From Leishmania infantum JPCM5 (Eukaryota > Euglenozoa > Kinetoplastea > Trypanosomatida > Trypanosomatidae): a stretch of DNA of 64,000 nucleotides. The stretch is from positions 172,723-236,722 of the forward strand of contig NC_009386.2 in NCBI RefSeq assembly GCF_000002875.2, given 5' to 3'. A model generated the notes under the pieces. The model had not been told where the DNA came from and did not search any database. It worked only from the letters and a program-made list of their open reading frames with translations. Shown here one piece after another: positions 9,470 to 21,000 of this stretch; within the stretch, counting starts at the first letter, position 1; each line of letters starts with the position of its first letter. The position numbers and the translations under genes are program-made.

Positions 9470-11175
9470 TGCCGTCATCCGCGTTCTCGTGGAGAGTTCG
9501 TCTTCGCGCGGCGCGTAACGGTGAACAGCGCTGAGAAGCGCGTCTTTTTTTTGTTGTTGTTGTTGTTTCTCTGTTCGTTGCTCTTCTTCAGCCGTCTCGC
9601 TACAGCACTCATGACGGGGTGGCTGGCGCATCTGCAAAGTCTGTGCCACGCGAGGAGGGACACCGTGAAAGGCGACGCTGCACAGGGATAGAAGTGCCGC
9701 GGCGACGCTCTGCGCATCTCCCCACCCCTCCCCTTCTTCCCCACCCACCCGTGCTGGATGGCGAGAAAGAGGCTGCCCGCATACCTGTCACGCGGTCCAG
9801 CAAGCCTGGACGCGCGTTGTCCAAAACCGAAGGTGCACGCCGACGTGAGCGCCCATGTGCGTGGACGAAGGCTCTGCACCATGCCATGGAAGAGGAGGAC
9901 GACGACGACGACGATCGCGTCACACGTGTGGAAGCGAGCCCGAGCGCTCACGGCGCGTGGACGACGATGAACGACTTGATCGCCGCAACGGATGGAAGGA
10001 AAAGGTTCCGTCGTCGGGCGAGCGTCGAGCGTGCAGCGGTAGAGCGAGCCCGCTGTGCTTATATATAGATAAATCCGCCAGACTATCATGCTGCCTATGG
10101 ACCACACCACCACCACCACCCTCCCTCTCTCCCTCCCTCCTGAAGGGAGGGAAGGAGGGGAAGGGCCTGGCATCGTGCACGGTGCGATGCGCATGTCCTT
10201 CATCACGTCCTCGTGCGTCGTTACACGACGGCACAGCAGCAGCGCGTGTCTGTGTGTGCGCGCGCGGCAGCGTCGGAAGCACGTGGGGGGGGGGAGCGCC
10301 GAGCCAGCACGTCTTTGCGTGCGTGTGTTGTCGGGGTCTGGAGCAACTCCCCATGGAAGATGGCGTGCGGGTGGGATGGGGGGTGCAGTGCGTGCGCTGA
10401 GGGAACAGTGTTGGCGCACACGCACTGCTCAAGAAGCGTCATCTGGCTGCTTTCGTTTATCTTTTCGCTTCTTTTGGTGCTTTTCTGCGGCTGTTGCGGT
10501 GGTGGTGGTGGTGGTGAAGCGTCCGTGTGGCGTGCACGACCGTGATGACGCTTCACCCTCCTCCTCCTCTCTCCACTGCTCCTGAGCAGCGCAACCTCAC
10601 GACCCCATCGTCCGTGTCCGCCACGGCGCAGCACCTCATTTCTAGGCCACCATCAAAATGCGCTGTCACGATCCGTCCCCCCTCTCCCATCATCGCTCGA
10701 AGGCCGGGCGCGTCCTGTACGGGTGCGATGCAACCTTTTCAACCGGCTGCCTCCCTACTCTCCCCCTCCCTCTCCCTCCTTCGCCTGTATCCCCGCTCTG
10801 ACTCACCCTTACACGACGTGCCCTGCCTTACTTGGTGGTGGGTGGGTCGTGGGGGTTGGGAGGGAGGGGGCCGCTCTTCGCGCATGGGCCCCTAGTACTT
10901 CTAAAGAGTGCACAGCAAGAGCGTACGCACGCACGCGCGCTCGCTGAGCTCGACCACTACCACCGCAATACCAATATCCAAGCAATAAGGACAGCGTGCA
11001 CGCTGCCAACGCCACCGGCAGGGGGAGGGGCGTTTCAGCGATGCACCGGGCTTCGCACCTTCGGCTTCGCCCGTGTATGCTGTCGTCGTCGTCGTCGTCA
11101 GCAGCAGCAGCAGCAGCAGCAGCAGCGCGGCGCTGCGGTCTCCGATGCCGTCTCCCGCACAGCACTCAACCGTGG
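9470..11175 (+). other. Intergenic spacer with a SIDER-like 5' signature
   Basis: This is 1.7 kb between the hypothetical gene and the GRP170-like gene. A T-rich tract (9546-9570) precedes a 50-base block at 9573-9622 that recurs at 31760-31809. The 400 bases after it lack CT repeats and may be a degenerate retroposon. A CT-rich tract at about 10732-10812 with its first AG at 10861-10862, and a second tract at 11075-11099 with an AG at 11100-11101, are both candidate splice sites. No gene was recognised. Confidence 0.45.
9573..9622 (+). repeat. Dispersed repeat block, shared with 31760-31809
   Basis: Fifty bases beginning GTTCGTTGCTCTTCTTCAGC match 31760-31809 with about three differences and end in ATGACGGGGTGG. 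This length of identity in otherwise unrelated spacers implies a dispersed family. The position in a 3' flank fits the short degenerate retroposons (SIDERs) of Leishmania. The family name is inference from context. Confidence 0.6.
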
Positions 11176-14100
11176 ATGCAGCTGCTGCTTCTGAGTCTTG
11201 CTCTCTTTCTGTTGGGCCCCGTCGACTTCGCGCTGCCGCGTTGTCGCGCCTCGCCGCTCTTTGCGAGGGCCGCAGGCGACGCGGGTTTTACCAACACCGC
11301 TGCCGCACCACCGCTGCTGGCGATCTCCGAGACGGCGCTCATCTCAGTTGACCTCGGACAGGAGAGCATGAAGGTGAGTGCCTGGCGGGTTCAGCAGCAA
11401 GCGCCGCACAACGGGATGGCGGAGGGCGGCGATGCGGCAGCGGCGACAAGCACCGGGTCCGTGACGATGGTGCTTAACGATCAGGCGAACCGAAAAAGCC
11501 CACCGTGCGTGGCGTTTCGCTACTTCCGTGACCCGGTGGCGACCGCTGGCAGCGGTGGCGTCAGCACGGACGCAAGCCCGAGTGGACGTGGTGATGGCGA
11601 GCAGCCCCCTGCGCATCGTCCGTACACGGCACTGCATCCGCGCGGCTACCAGCTAGAGCGAGCCTTTGCCGAGCAGGCTCAGGCGCTGGCGCCGCGCTTT
11701 CCGGAGCAGGTTGTGTGCAGCGCGGCACAGCTGCTCGGCTGCACGGCAGCCTCCACGAACGCGGCGACCGTGGAATCCAGGGCATGTGCGCTGACGTCGG
11801 AGCAGCTGACGACGGCATACAGCTGTCATGTGGTGCCCCTCACGGCACTACGATCGACAGGCACAACCACGGCGAACATCATGGATAAGGCCCAGCAGCC
11901 GCGTGACAGCGTCGTCGGACGTCAAGCTCTTGGCGCGTACGTGCCCTTCTATATCACGAGCAACGCTCCTGGCCAGCAGTGGCGGCGGGCGGCAGGTGAC
12001 CACAGCACTGGGATCGCTGCCGCCGCCGAAGAGGAAGGAGTGCTCTTCTCATCGGAGGAGCTCACGGCCATGTTGCTTGGCCATGCGCGTCGCATGGCCG
12101 AGAAGACCGACGCGGCCGATAACGCGCTCAGTGAGGAGGATCAGCGGCTCTTGGCGGACATGCGGCAAAACGCTGGCAGCGTTGATGCCGCCGCAGGAGA
12201 GACGCGCGCATCAGTCACCGTCCGCTACGCTGCGCTGACCGTGCCCGCCCACGCCACCGTCGCGCAGCGGCAGGCGCTCGTGGATGCGGCGGCTCTGGCC
12301 GGCTTGCGTGTGGTGCGCCTCGTCCACAGCACGGCCGGGGCAGCGGTGCAGCTGGCTTACCTGAAGGCGGAGCAGGTGCTGAAGGCGGACAAGGTGCAGT
12401 ACGTCATGATCTACGACATGGGCAGCCGGCACGCCGAGGTGGCTATCTACAGCCTCGCGGCGCTGCCGGCGTCCGTGGCGAGTCGAGCAGGGCTGCAAGG
12501 CGACGTGGAGATGCAGGCGCTTGTCGGCAGTCGCACGCTGGGCGGCGCCGCCTTTGACGAGTGTATTGCCAACCACTGGGACGCGCGGTACTTCGGCCGG
12601 CGCGTGATGAACGGTGTCCTCGCGGCCGCGGGCGGCCGTGACGCGGGGCGCCGCGAAGCAGCGAGGGAGCGCGGCAGCCTCCTCCGTGCCGCGCAGCGTG
12701 CGAAGGAAATGCTGTCAGCCAACACCGATGCGCATGTCACCATCGACGGCGTCCGCGCCGATCCGTCGTACTTTGACGCGGTGGGGCGGCAGGAGCTGCG
12801 GCAGCGCCACGTCACCGTCACGGCGGACGGCGGCCTGTTGAGCCTCCGCCTCATGCGCGGAGACTTTGAGGAGTGGTGCCGGCCTCTCTTCGACGCCGCC
12901 GTGGCGCTGCGAGACGAGGCCATTGCCGCCACCGGCGGCGTCGTCAAGAGCCTCGGCGCGCTCGACCGTTTCGAGGTCATCGGTGGCGGGACGCGAGTGC
13001 CGCGGCTGCTGCAGCGCCTCGGCGAGGGCTACCGCAGCGGCGTCGTGGACCGCACCCTCAACAGCGATGAGGCGGCCGTCATGGGCACAACGCTGCTGGC
13101 CGTGTCGAGCGCGCCGCGGACGCTTGGGCTGCACCTCGGTCAGGCCCTGCCGCGTTACCACGTGCGCGAGTGGCTGACCAGCGCTGTTTACGCCTCGATG
13201 GAGCTGCACAGCACAGGGATCGTAGCGGCAGCTGCGCCATCGGAGGTTCAGATCCTGTTCGCTGCACGGAAAACAACCCTTCCGGCGACGCGCAGTGTGC
13301 GTGTGCGACTGCCGGATGTGGATGTCTCACCGGCCGACAAGGTCGTTATCACGTTGTACTCGGGTGCCGAGGCGGACAGCGCCTACGCCCACAGCATGCG
13401 CTCCGGCGCGGCTGTCGCGGCGGGGTCGGCGCGCGCTGCTGCCTCACCTACGTCGATGGCGAACTGCGCCGGCTGCTACGTGCGCACCTGCACCGTGGAG
13501 GGCGTGCGCAAGGCCGCGGAGCAGCTGCTCGCGCCGTACACGCAGCAGAAGACTCAGCACGGCAGTGCGAGGCCACGCCGTGAGCACGTTCGCCTGGCCG
13601 GTGCGGAGGTGGTCGTCGAGGTTGTCGCCACCGTCAGTGGCATCCCGCACTGCAGCGTTGCTTACCTACGCGCCGAGGTGGAGGAAGCGGGGGTGGACCC
13701 CGATGCCGCAGAGGACGTCCATGGCAGCAACGCAGCCGCAGGGGCAGCGGCAGTGGCGTCTCTACAGAGCAGCCATCACGACGGCATAGCCGCTGGCGTG
13801 CCACCGGCCACGCAGCGTGACGAACCGGGCGAGGGCGTGAGAGACAAACACGAGATGAACGCCAACGAGGAAAAAGTGAAGCACACCGATGCACGCGTGA
13901 CCGCGAAGGGGACTGCCGATCCCACCACCGTCGACGCGACCGCGACCGCGACGCCGCCGCAAGTGCAGGTGCACGTCATCGCACTCTCTCTGCGTGTGTC
14001 GAGCGGTGCCGCCACGGCTGGCGCAGCGGTGCACGGACCCCGCTATAACATGGACTTCGCAGAGCTCACCTTCTCGCACCGGCGGGTGCGGCAGCTTCAA

Positions 14101-14373
14101 GCGCTGGACGACGTGCGGCTGCGGCGCAGCACTCTGCGCAACGAGATCGAGAGTGTGCTCGTGTGGATCAAGGAGAACAACCCCACGTGGGACGCCGAAG
14201 ATGTGCAGGGCGACGCGTCCCCGTCGTCTCTTGCCCGGCGGACGTGGCGCACCACCGTTCGTGAGGTAGGCGGGTGGCTCGACAACTTCGGCGACACCGC
14301 AAGCGCCACCGCGCTTGAGGAACGTCTGCGCATCATTTCCGGTGTCAAGGCAGCCTTGCGTGAGGCGGCCTGA
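11176..14373 (+). CDS. GRP170: ER-lumenal Hsp70-superfamily chaperone, GRP170/Lhs1-type
   Basis: The 1065-residue protein opens with a hydrophobic signal peptide (MQLLLLSLALFLLG) followed by an atypical Hsp70 nucleotide-binding domain. Recognisable parts are the phosphate-1 strand ISVDLGQESMKV (about 56-67), the RKSP turn typical of Hsp110/GRP170 proteins, a TAGAAVQLAY helix (about 383-392), the phosphate-2 strand MIYDMGSRHAEVAIY (about 411-425), the adenosine motif VIGGGTRVP (about 600-608) and NSDEAAVMG. A beta-sandwich, a ~100-residue acidic insert and a C-terminal helical region follow. GRP170 proteins exchange nucleotide on BiP and hold unfolded clients. The C-terminus (LREAA) lacks a KDEL- or MDDL-like ER-retention tail. 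An in-frame ATG at 11041 would add 45 residues including poly-Ser and poly-Ala, which would bury the signal peptide, so 11176 is preferred. Confidence 0.8.
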   Translation: MQLLLLSLALFLLGPVDFALPRCRASPLFARAAGDAGFTNTAAAPPLLAISETALISVDLGQESMKVSAWRVQQQAPHNGMAEGGDAAAATSTGSVTMVLNDQANRKSPPCVAFRYFRDPVATAGSGGVSTDASPSGRGDGEQPPAHRPYTALHPRGYQLERAFAEQAQALAPRFPEQVVCSAAQLLGCTAASTNAATVESRACALTSEQLTTAYSCHVVPLTALRSTGTTTANIMDKAQQPRDSVVGRQALGAYVPFYITSNAPGQQWRRAAGDHSTGIAAAAEEEGVLFSSEELTAMLLGHARRMAEKTDAADNALSEEDQRLLADMRQNAGSVDAAAGETRASVTVRYAALTVPAHATVAQRQALVDAAALAGLRVVRLVHSTAGAAVQLAYLKAEQVLKADKVQYVMIYDMGSRHAEVAIYSLAALPASVASRAGLQGDVEMQALVGSRTLGGAAFDECIANHWDARYFGRRVMNGVLAAAGGRDAGRREAARERGSLLRAAQRAKEMLSANTDAHVTIDGVRADPSYFDAVGRQELRQRHVTVTADGGLLSLRLMRGDFEEWCRPLFDAAVALRDEAIAATGGVVKSLGALDRFEVIGGGTRVPRLLQRLGEGYRSGVVDRTLNSDEAAVMGTTLLAVSSAPRTLGLHLGQALPRYHVREWLTSAVYASMELHSTGIVAAAAPSEVQILFAARKTTLPATRSVRVRLPDVDVSPADKVVITLYSGAEADSAYAHSMRSGAAVAAGSARAAASPTSMANCAGCYVRTCTVEGVRKAAEQLLAPYTQQKTQHGSARPRREHVRLAGAEVVVEVVATVSGIPHCSVAYLRAEVEEAGVDPDAAEDVHGSNAAAGAAAVASLQSSHHDGIAAGVPPATQRDEPGEGVRDKHEMNANEEKVKHTDARVTAKGTADPTTVDATATATPPQVQVHVIALSLRVSSGAATAGAAVHGPRYNMDFAELTFSHRRVRQLQALDDVRLRRSTLRNEIESVLVWIKENNPTWDAEDVQGDASPSSLARRTWRTTVREVGGWLDNFGDTASATALEERLRIISGVKAALREAA

Positions 14374-15328
14374 CACGAGTCGAGGCACCACCCAAGGTAA
14401 AGAAAGAGGGAGGAAGAGGGGTGGGGGGCTGGTGGCACGCAGGCAGACCCAGAGACAACTCGGCTGCCGGGAGAGGAGGGGCAGTAGACGGAGAAGGGGG
14501 GGGAGAGGGCGAGTCGTTGACGACGCTCTGCACGCCTGCCTCGTACCGGACGCCGACGGTGCGGCCCGCGCGCTCCTTCGACAGCAACGGCAACCACTGT
14601 CGTCGCCGCCACCACCACCCTCCCCTTTACCATCGCCAGCACGCCGATTCTATTTCCATGGTCGCCACATGGGCGCGCTGCCGTCGTCGTCGTTGGTGTC
14701 TCTCATGTTGCCTAGCAAATGTCTTCGTTATGTTTCGTTGCCGCAGGGGAGGAAGGGGAGGGGGCGCACTGCGCACATGGAGCACACGCCCACGGAGGAG
14801 GAGCACATGGAGAACGCGAGGCCGAGATGAACCATACAGCACACACACACACACGGAGCAGACACACGCGGTCGCGCGTGTGCGCCGGAGCTCAGAAAAA
14901 AAAAAACGCATAGAAGAAGCTACGGCTTCCGACGGCGTGACTTGCGCACATTTTCCTCCTGCTCAGCGCACCCGCCCTTCACCCGTAAGCGTACACGCAC
15001 ACGGAACCCGTGGCGTTGCGGCGCTCGTCTTCTCGTCTCTGCGACCTCCCTTGTAACTTGCGCATCTCTGTTCTCTTTCTCTCCCTTTCTCTTCGACGCA
15101 CACGGCACACACACACACGCGCACCGCCCTCTCCTCCGATGAGCCCCAGCGCGTGAAGATCGATAAGTCGCATACACGCACACGCAGCGGCGCTGCTAGC
15201 TCAAGAAGCGGAGGGGGCGCGCGTAGATCTCTTCGCTTGCATCACGTTGTATTGCTGAGCGGCACACAAGGCGACCGCGCCGACGGCCCCCCGACGCACA
15301 CCTCACGAGTGCACCGCACCCAGTCACG
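14374..15328 (+). other. Intergenic spacer before MPP beta
   Basis: This 955-base spacer contains CA repeats (about 14839-14853 and 15106-15120), an A10 tract near 14896-14905 and a pyrimidine tract at about 15064-15093. The first AG after that tract is at 15142-15143, giving a leader of about 185 bases. No coding sequence or RNA gene was recognised. Confidence 0.45.
15064..15143 (+). promoter_or_regulatory. Polypyrimidine tract and splice acceptor for MPP beta
   Basis: A run of C and T (CTCTGTTCTCTTTCTCTCCC and following bases) leads, without an intervening AG, to AG at 15142-15143. Confidence 0.5.
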
Positions 15329-16813
15329 ATGATGCGGCGAACCGGCGCCGTGGCGGCGACGGCGGCGCTGCCGCAAAACATGACAATGAAAGACCCGCTC
15401 TGCCAGCAGGTGCTGAGCCGCTGCACCCCCGTCGTCTACTCCTCTCTGCCGAACGGCTTCCGGGTCGCGACGGAGTACGTGAAGGACTGCCCCTTCGCCA
15501 CCGTCGGCGTGTGGATCGACGCCGGCAGCCGCTTCGAGGACATCCACAACAGCGGCGTGGCGCACTTCCTGGAGCACATGAACTTCAAGGGCACCGACCG
15601 GTACTCGAAGAGCGACGTCGAGAACCTCTTCGAGCACCGCGGCGCGCACTTCAACGCGTACACCTCGCGCGACCGCACCGCCTACTACGTGAAGGCGTTC
15701 ACGAAGGACGTGGACAAGATGATCGACGTCGTGTCAGACCTCCTCCAGCGTGGCCGCTACCGCCGTCACGACATCGAGGCGGAGCGGCCGACGATCTTGG
15801 CGGAGATGCGCGAGGTAGAGGAGCTCGTGGATGAGGTGCTCATGGACAACGTGCACCAAGCCGCCTACGACCCGACGACGAGTGGGCTGCCGCTCACAAT
15901 CCTCGGCCCGGTCGAGAACATCGCCAAGAACATCAACAAGTCCATGATCGAGGACTACGTGCGGGTGCACTACACAGGACCGCGCATGTGCCTCGTGTCG
16001 TCTGGCGGCATCTCGCCTGATGCGGCGCACGCGCTGGCGGAGAAGTACTTTAGCGGCCTGTCCTCCACGAACAACCGCCCGCTTCTGCGCGGTGTGTACA
16101 AGGGTGGCCACACAGTTCTGTGGAACGAGGGAATGGCGACAGCGAACACGGCCGTGGCTTTCCCGATCTGCGGCGCCTCGCACCCGGACAGCTACCCGCT
16201 GCAGCTGATACACAACGTGATTGGGCAGTTTCGCGAAGGGCAGTACGACCAGTTCAGCTCCCAGCGCCGCAACCCGAACCTGCCGTGGGAGCGGGTGCCG
16301 AACCTGGTCCAGCTGCGCCCCTTCTACACGCCGTACGAGGAGACGGCGCTGCTCGGCTACCACATCGTGACGGCCCGCATGGCGACGAGCGGCATTGCCC
16401 GCGACGACGCGCAGACACTGATGCTCAACTACGTCCTCAGCTCGCTCTACGACCTCTGTGCCACCAAGGTAGACGACTCCCTGTTGGAGGCGGCCAAGGC
16501 GGAGTTTAAGGCGTCCGTCATGATGATGCGCGACAGCACGACGAACAGCGCCGAAGACCTCGGGCGGCAGATGATTCACTTTGGCCGCCGCGTGCCGCTG
16601 CAGGAGGTGTTTGAGCGGGTCGACGCCGTCACGCCCGAGTCCCTGCGCGCCGCGGCGGAGAAGTACTTGGCCGTCGTGCAACCCACCGTGTCCTGCATCG
16701 GCGCGAGCAGCACGTTGCCCAAGTACAGCCCCCTCTCGCTCGTGTCAAATGTGGTGCACCCGCAGCTGACGTCGGCGCAGTTCCCGGAGGACGCGCGTGC
16801 GTGTCTGCTGTGA
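15329..16813 (+). CDS. Mitochondrial processing peptidase beta subunit (M16 metallopeptidase)
   Basis: The 494-residue protein is of normal length for the family. The inverted zinc-binding motif HFLEH is complete (His79, Glu82, His83), and a downstream Glu in the AEMREVEE segment (about Glu159) supplies the third ligand. An intact site marks the catalytic beta subunit rather than the alpha subunit or a cytochrome bc1 core protein that has lost zinc ligands. Other family landmarks are GVWIDAGSR (60-68), FNAYTSR (108-114), LTILGPVENI (about 191-200) and LCLVSSGG-like strands in the second repeat. The enzyme removes presequences from imported proteins in the mitochondrial matrix. The N-terminus (MMRRTGAVAATAALPQ) is short, basic and suitable as a presequence. 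The ATG-ATG pair at 15329 is the first start in frame. Confidence 0.93.
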   Translation: MMRRTGAVAATAALPQNMTMKDPLCQQVLSRCTPVVYSSLPNGFRVATEYVKDCPFATVGVWIDAGSRFEDIHNSGVAHFLEHMNFKGTDRYSKSDVENLFEHRGAHFNAYTSRDRTAYYVKAFTKDVDKMIDVVSDLLQRGRYRRHDIEAERPTILAEMREVEELVDEVLMDNVHQAAYDPTTSGLPLTILGPVENIAKNINKSMIEDYVRVHYTGPRMCLVSSGGISPDAAHALAEKYFSGLSSTNNRPLLRGVYKGGHTVLWNEGMATANTAVAFPICGASHPDSYPLQLIHNVIGQFREGQYDQFSSQRRNPNLPWERVPNLVQLRPFYTPYEETALLGYHIVTARMATSGIARDDAQTLMLNYVLSSLYDLCATKVDDSLLEAAKAEFKASVMMMRDSTTNSAEDLGRQMIHFGRRVPLQEVFERVDAVTPESLRAAAEKYLAVVQPTVSCIGASSTLPKYSPLSLVSNVVHPQLTSAQFPEDARACLL

Positions 16814-18056
16814 GGACGGTGGCGAGAGGCGAGGCGCGTGCGAGTACAGCTGTGGTTGAGGGGGGAGGCGCACCGTCATGGACCGCCCACCCACCCACCC
16901 ACCCACCCCCCGCGCATGCGTGCATGGCATGTCCATGCATACGCGTCTGTATCACACACACACACACACACACGCACACACACACACTTGCGCGCTCCTG
17001 GTCTGGTTGCTGGATGGCTGGCTGGCTGCGTCTCGTGGCTCATGCCTGTCGCCCGTATGGCGGCCGCCGCTCACCCTGTTGCTGGTGATGATGGCGTTGC
17101 CGTTGGTGGGAAGGTCGATGCACACGGCAGCCTTCTCTTTCCCTATTATGTTCCCTCTTGTTAAGCGCACGTTTGCCGTGTACCTCTTTTAAAGTTTCCT
17201 TCCAGGCACAACAAGCGCGACATGCACCAGCCGACAGGCGCGTCCTCCTGACACACGCGCGCACAGCCAGACAACTTGTGGTGGCACGGTCAGAGTGGCC
17301 GTCGGAGCGCTGACGGAGAGCACGCCCCCGAACTCAACGAGCGAACAGCAGGGGTGGAGCGCGTGCACAGGCGCGCCCGCCTCGCTTCCTCCACCACCAC
17401 CACCCCCCCTGCTGTTCGCGGCGCATCATTGCTGTGGCTCGAGCGCACCTCTGGCGATGATGCTCGTCAGAGAATCAACGGAAAAAGAAGTATGGGGCGG
17501 TCTCTCTCTCTCTCTCCGCCTCCCGTGCGCGCAGCCACGAGCCCTCCCTCCCCTCCTCCCCACCCCTTCTTGTGTTCTCCAGCACCCCTCCTCCTCCCTC
17601 CTTCCTTCCTTCCCCGACCATCGCACGTCGCTTCTGCCGCGCGCCTGCCGTGACGCGCTACGCCTTCTCGCAGCCGCCGCCGTGTTGTGAAGCGTTCTCT
17701 CCCCCTCTCGTCCTTGTGCTCTCGCTGCCACTTTTTCGTGCCGCCCTCCCTGCTTGCCGGCCCGCGGCGGCAGCGGAACGCTCAGCGGAGGAGGGAGTGG
17801 TGATGGTGGTGGTGGTCCTGCGGTTTCGCGATCTGAACCCGACCCGGCCCTGCGCTGCAGCTACGCCGCACACGCACGCAGATCCACTGGAGCCGGCATA
17901 TTCACGTCTGCACAAGCGCACTTGGGAGAGGAGGGGTGGGGGGCGGCAGCAGCAGCAGCGGCAGCAACACAAGAAGCCCCACGTATTACGCCCATACACG
18001 GGAGCGAGCCTATAAACCCACCAGACAGACGACTTGGAGGACCCGATAGACGTGTG
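16814..18056 (+). other. Intergenic spacer before the ORC2-like gene
   Basis: This is 1.24 kb with a (CCCA)n patch (about 16888-16910), a (CA)n microsatellite (16952-16987) and several pyrimidine tracts (17497-17525, 17545-17580, 17583-17625). Candidate splice acceptors are AG 17581-17582 and AG 17672-17673. The downstream gene frame is open back to 17754, but the first ATG is at 18057. No other gene was seen. Confidence 0.45.
16952..16987 (+). repeat. (CA)n microsatellite
   Basis: About 17 CA units with a single interruption (CACGCACA) lie in the 3' flank of the MPP beta gene. Confidence 0.88.
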
Positions 18057-21000
18057 ATGAGCAGCGATCGTGCCGAGGCGAGTGAACGAGAGGTGAGGCG
18101 CGTGAAAGATGGCGACGAGACGGATCGCACCAGCGGCGGTGGCGGCGTGGTGGCGCCGTGGCTGGAGGATCACGGGCTCTGGTCCTCGTCGTCCTCCCTC
18201 TCCCAGATGACGCCGACCCGACCGTCGCGGATATTGTTGCTGGCCGCACCCGCCCCTGAGCCGCTCGATGCGCAGAGGCACGTGTGCCACGCCAGAGCCG
18301 CGGCAGCAGCACCTGCTGCCGTCGTAAGCAACGCTGAGGAGGTGACCGAAGCGCGAGGCTCGTGCGCCGCGCTCCATGCCAGCCGAGAAGACACACGCAA
18401 CCGTGACTCGCCAGTGGCAGCACCCCAGGGGCAGCAGCCGGCATTGAACGCCGAGGACGAGTGGAGGCGGCGTGCCTCTCGGCCTGCCTCGTCGGCGTCG
18501 TCATCCTCGTCATCTTCTGCGCAAGCAGAAGCGCATCCAGGCCGCGTCGTCTACGAGGATGGGCGAGGCGGCGGTGAGGAGGCAGACGACCGAAGTTCCG
18601 AGTTGCGCCATGCTGACGCCAACGGAGCGTCAGATGACGCAGAGGCTTCGCCGTCTACGGCGCTCCACCTGCCGTCGTCACCGCAGCCGCGCCGGCAAGA
18701 GGCGTCACCTCTACTGCCCTCGCTGACGCCGGTGGCGACGGCGCGCACGCAGCAGGCCATGCTGTCGTCCTCAGCGAAGCCGCCGTCCACTGCCGCGCCA
18801 CGAGGCCTGGAGAGCGACACACCGCCACCGCAGGTGGTCAGCCAAGGAGAAGGCACGAATCCAACCAAGCGGCTGTGCACTGCCGTCGCTGCCGCCTCTA
18901 GAAGAGCAACCCTGACCACATCTCCGCCTTCGCCGTCGCCGGGGATGTGGGTGTCCTGCGCGCACAGCGACCTGCCGGCGCGGTACCGCGACGTCCCGGG
19001 GTACTACTGCACTTACTGCTCCTACACGGTTTGCGTGGACTGCTTCCCTCTCACGAACTTGCGGGAGCAGTTGCGTGTCACGAGAACCGCCGCGCCGTCC
19101 CCCGCCCCCTCGCCGGCTGCATCCGCGTCGTCCGTGACGGGAGAGATGGACTGGCTGGATGCCGTGATCGCCTCCCCTGCGACCGCCGTGCGCAGTGGCG
19201 GAGCTGCGAACGGTGCGCACCAGGTCCATGCCACCGCTGCCACCTACGCAAGGGAGAGCGCTGGGGGCGGCTACGGCCGCACGTCGCGGCAGCGACACCT
19301 GAAGGAGGGTGCCTCGTTACGTGACGCACCGCCGACCTCGACATCGTCGACGGTGGCGGCACCTCTCCGCTGTCACCTCTGCCGGCGCGGCGACCTCGTG
19401 CGTGAAGAGGCGCTCCTGCACGAGTGGTGCTGTGAGGGGCCGGCGCCGGCGGCGCGGCGGCACAGCGGCGGCAGCCTCGTCTACGACACGGCGAATCTGC
19501 ACAAGTACCACTTCATGCGAACACAGCGAGAGAAGCGGCGGTCATCGACGGAGCCGCTGCTCGCTCGGGTGCTCGCAGTCTTCCCAGCCACGTTGGGCGG
19601 GGCGGACGCCCGCGCAGACGGGTCAGCCCCATGTGTCACGCAGAGCCCCCTGCAAAGCCGCCGCCTCCGCCGCCCCCACGGCGATGCATCGAGCGGCAAG
19701 AGCGCCGTTCGCGGGCGGGACCCGCTGCCGTCCGCGTCGTCAGGGCATGGACGGCGGCTGACGCTGTCGCGCCTTGATGCAGGAGCCAACGCAGCCGCCA
19801 GTCTGCGCGGTAGCGCAGCGCTGCCGAACCTCGACCGCTGCGAGGAGGGCGGCAGCTACGTCTTCTCTGTATGGAATCCGCGGATGGAGGTGCAGCTCGT
19901 GTGGTGCGCCGTGAATTACGAGGCTCGTGAAGGTGCACCCGCGCTTCACCACCACTACCAGCACAGCAGCGCGGGCCACCGTGGCCATGGCGTGCTGCCG
20001 TCCTCGGCCTCCGTCACGCCGCTCTTCATGTGGCGCTGCCCACCCTCCTTGCCGGGGCTTCCGGCGCGGCCGTTTCGCGTGACGGTGCCCTACGGCCTTT
20101 ACGCCTTCGCCAGCACGCACGCGCTGGCGCTGTACGAGGCGAGCGACATCTTCAGAAAGGCCACCACGCAACTCGCTGCCGCAGCGGGTGGCGGCGATGG
20201 TGCACACCACGCGCAGCTGCACCCCCGGCAGCTGTCGTCCGTGAAGGTGGTGCCGGCCGCCACGCTGCGTGCGCTGCTCATTGTGCACGTGATGCACCAC
20301 GTCGCCACGACCCTAGTGCCGCTGCGCCTGGGGCGTGCGCTGCCGCCATCGCTGCCAGACCCTACATCACAGCACCACCACCTGAAGGAACAGCGCCTGG
20401 TGCCACAGGCCTCTTCACACGTAGCACGCTGCACCACGACGCCGCCGTCGGCGTCGCGCAAGCGTGCGCGGATGAACGAAGAAGACGCGGAAGGGGGCGC
20501 GGAGGTCTCGGCTCTGCCGCCCACCTCTGACCTGCGGTGGCCCCATGGTCTTGCCTCGCCGGAGCTGGCGCTCTGCGTGGATCACCTGCTGCACGGCCGC
20601 TCCGTCGCGGTGTACGGCATCGGCTCGAAGTATTACTTCCTGCACCACGTGGCGCAGAGCGCGGAGCTGAAGCACTTCCACGTCGTCACGGTGGACGCTA
20701 GCCTCGGTCGTGGCGACGGTGACGTCGGCAACGGCGACAGTATCGCTGCCGCATCAGCGGCAGGCGATCCGCACGGCGGTGGCCAGCGTGGGCGGCGCTC
20801 CGGAGGTGGCAGCGGCACGGGCGCATCGGGTGGCGTTGCCGCCGCCCCCTCGATTGTACGTCAGCTGATCATCCTTGGCAGCACGCTCGTGAGGCGCGTT
20901 CACTCCACCGCGCTCAAGACAGAGCTGCAGCTGCGGAGGCACGACGCCATGCCGCCGCGGCGGCAAACGCGCCAGCAGGATATGCATCAACGTGAACAGC

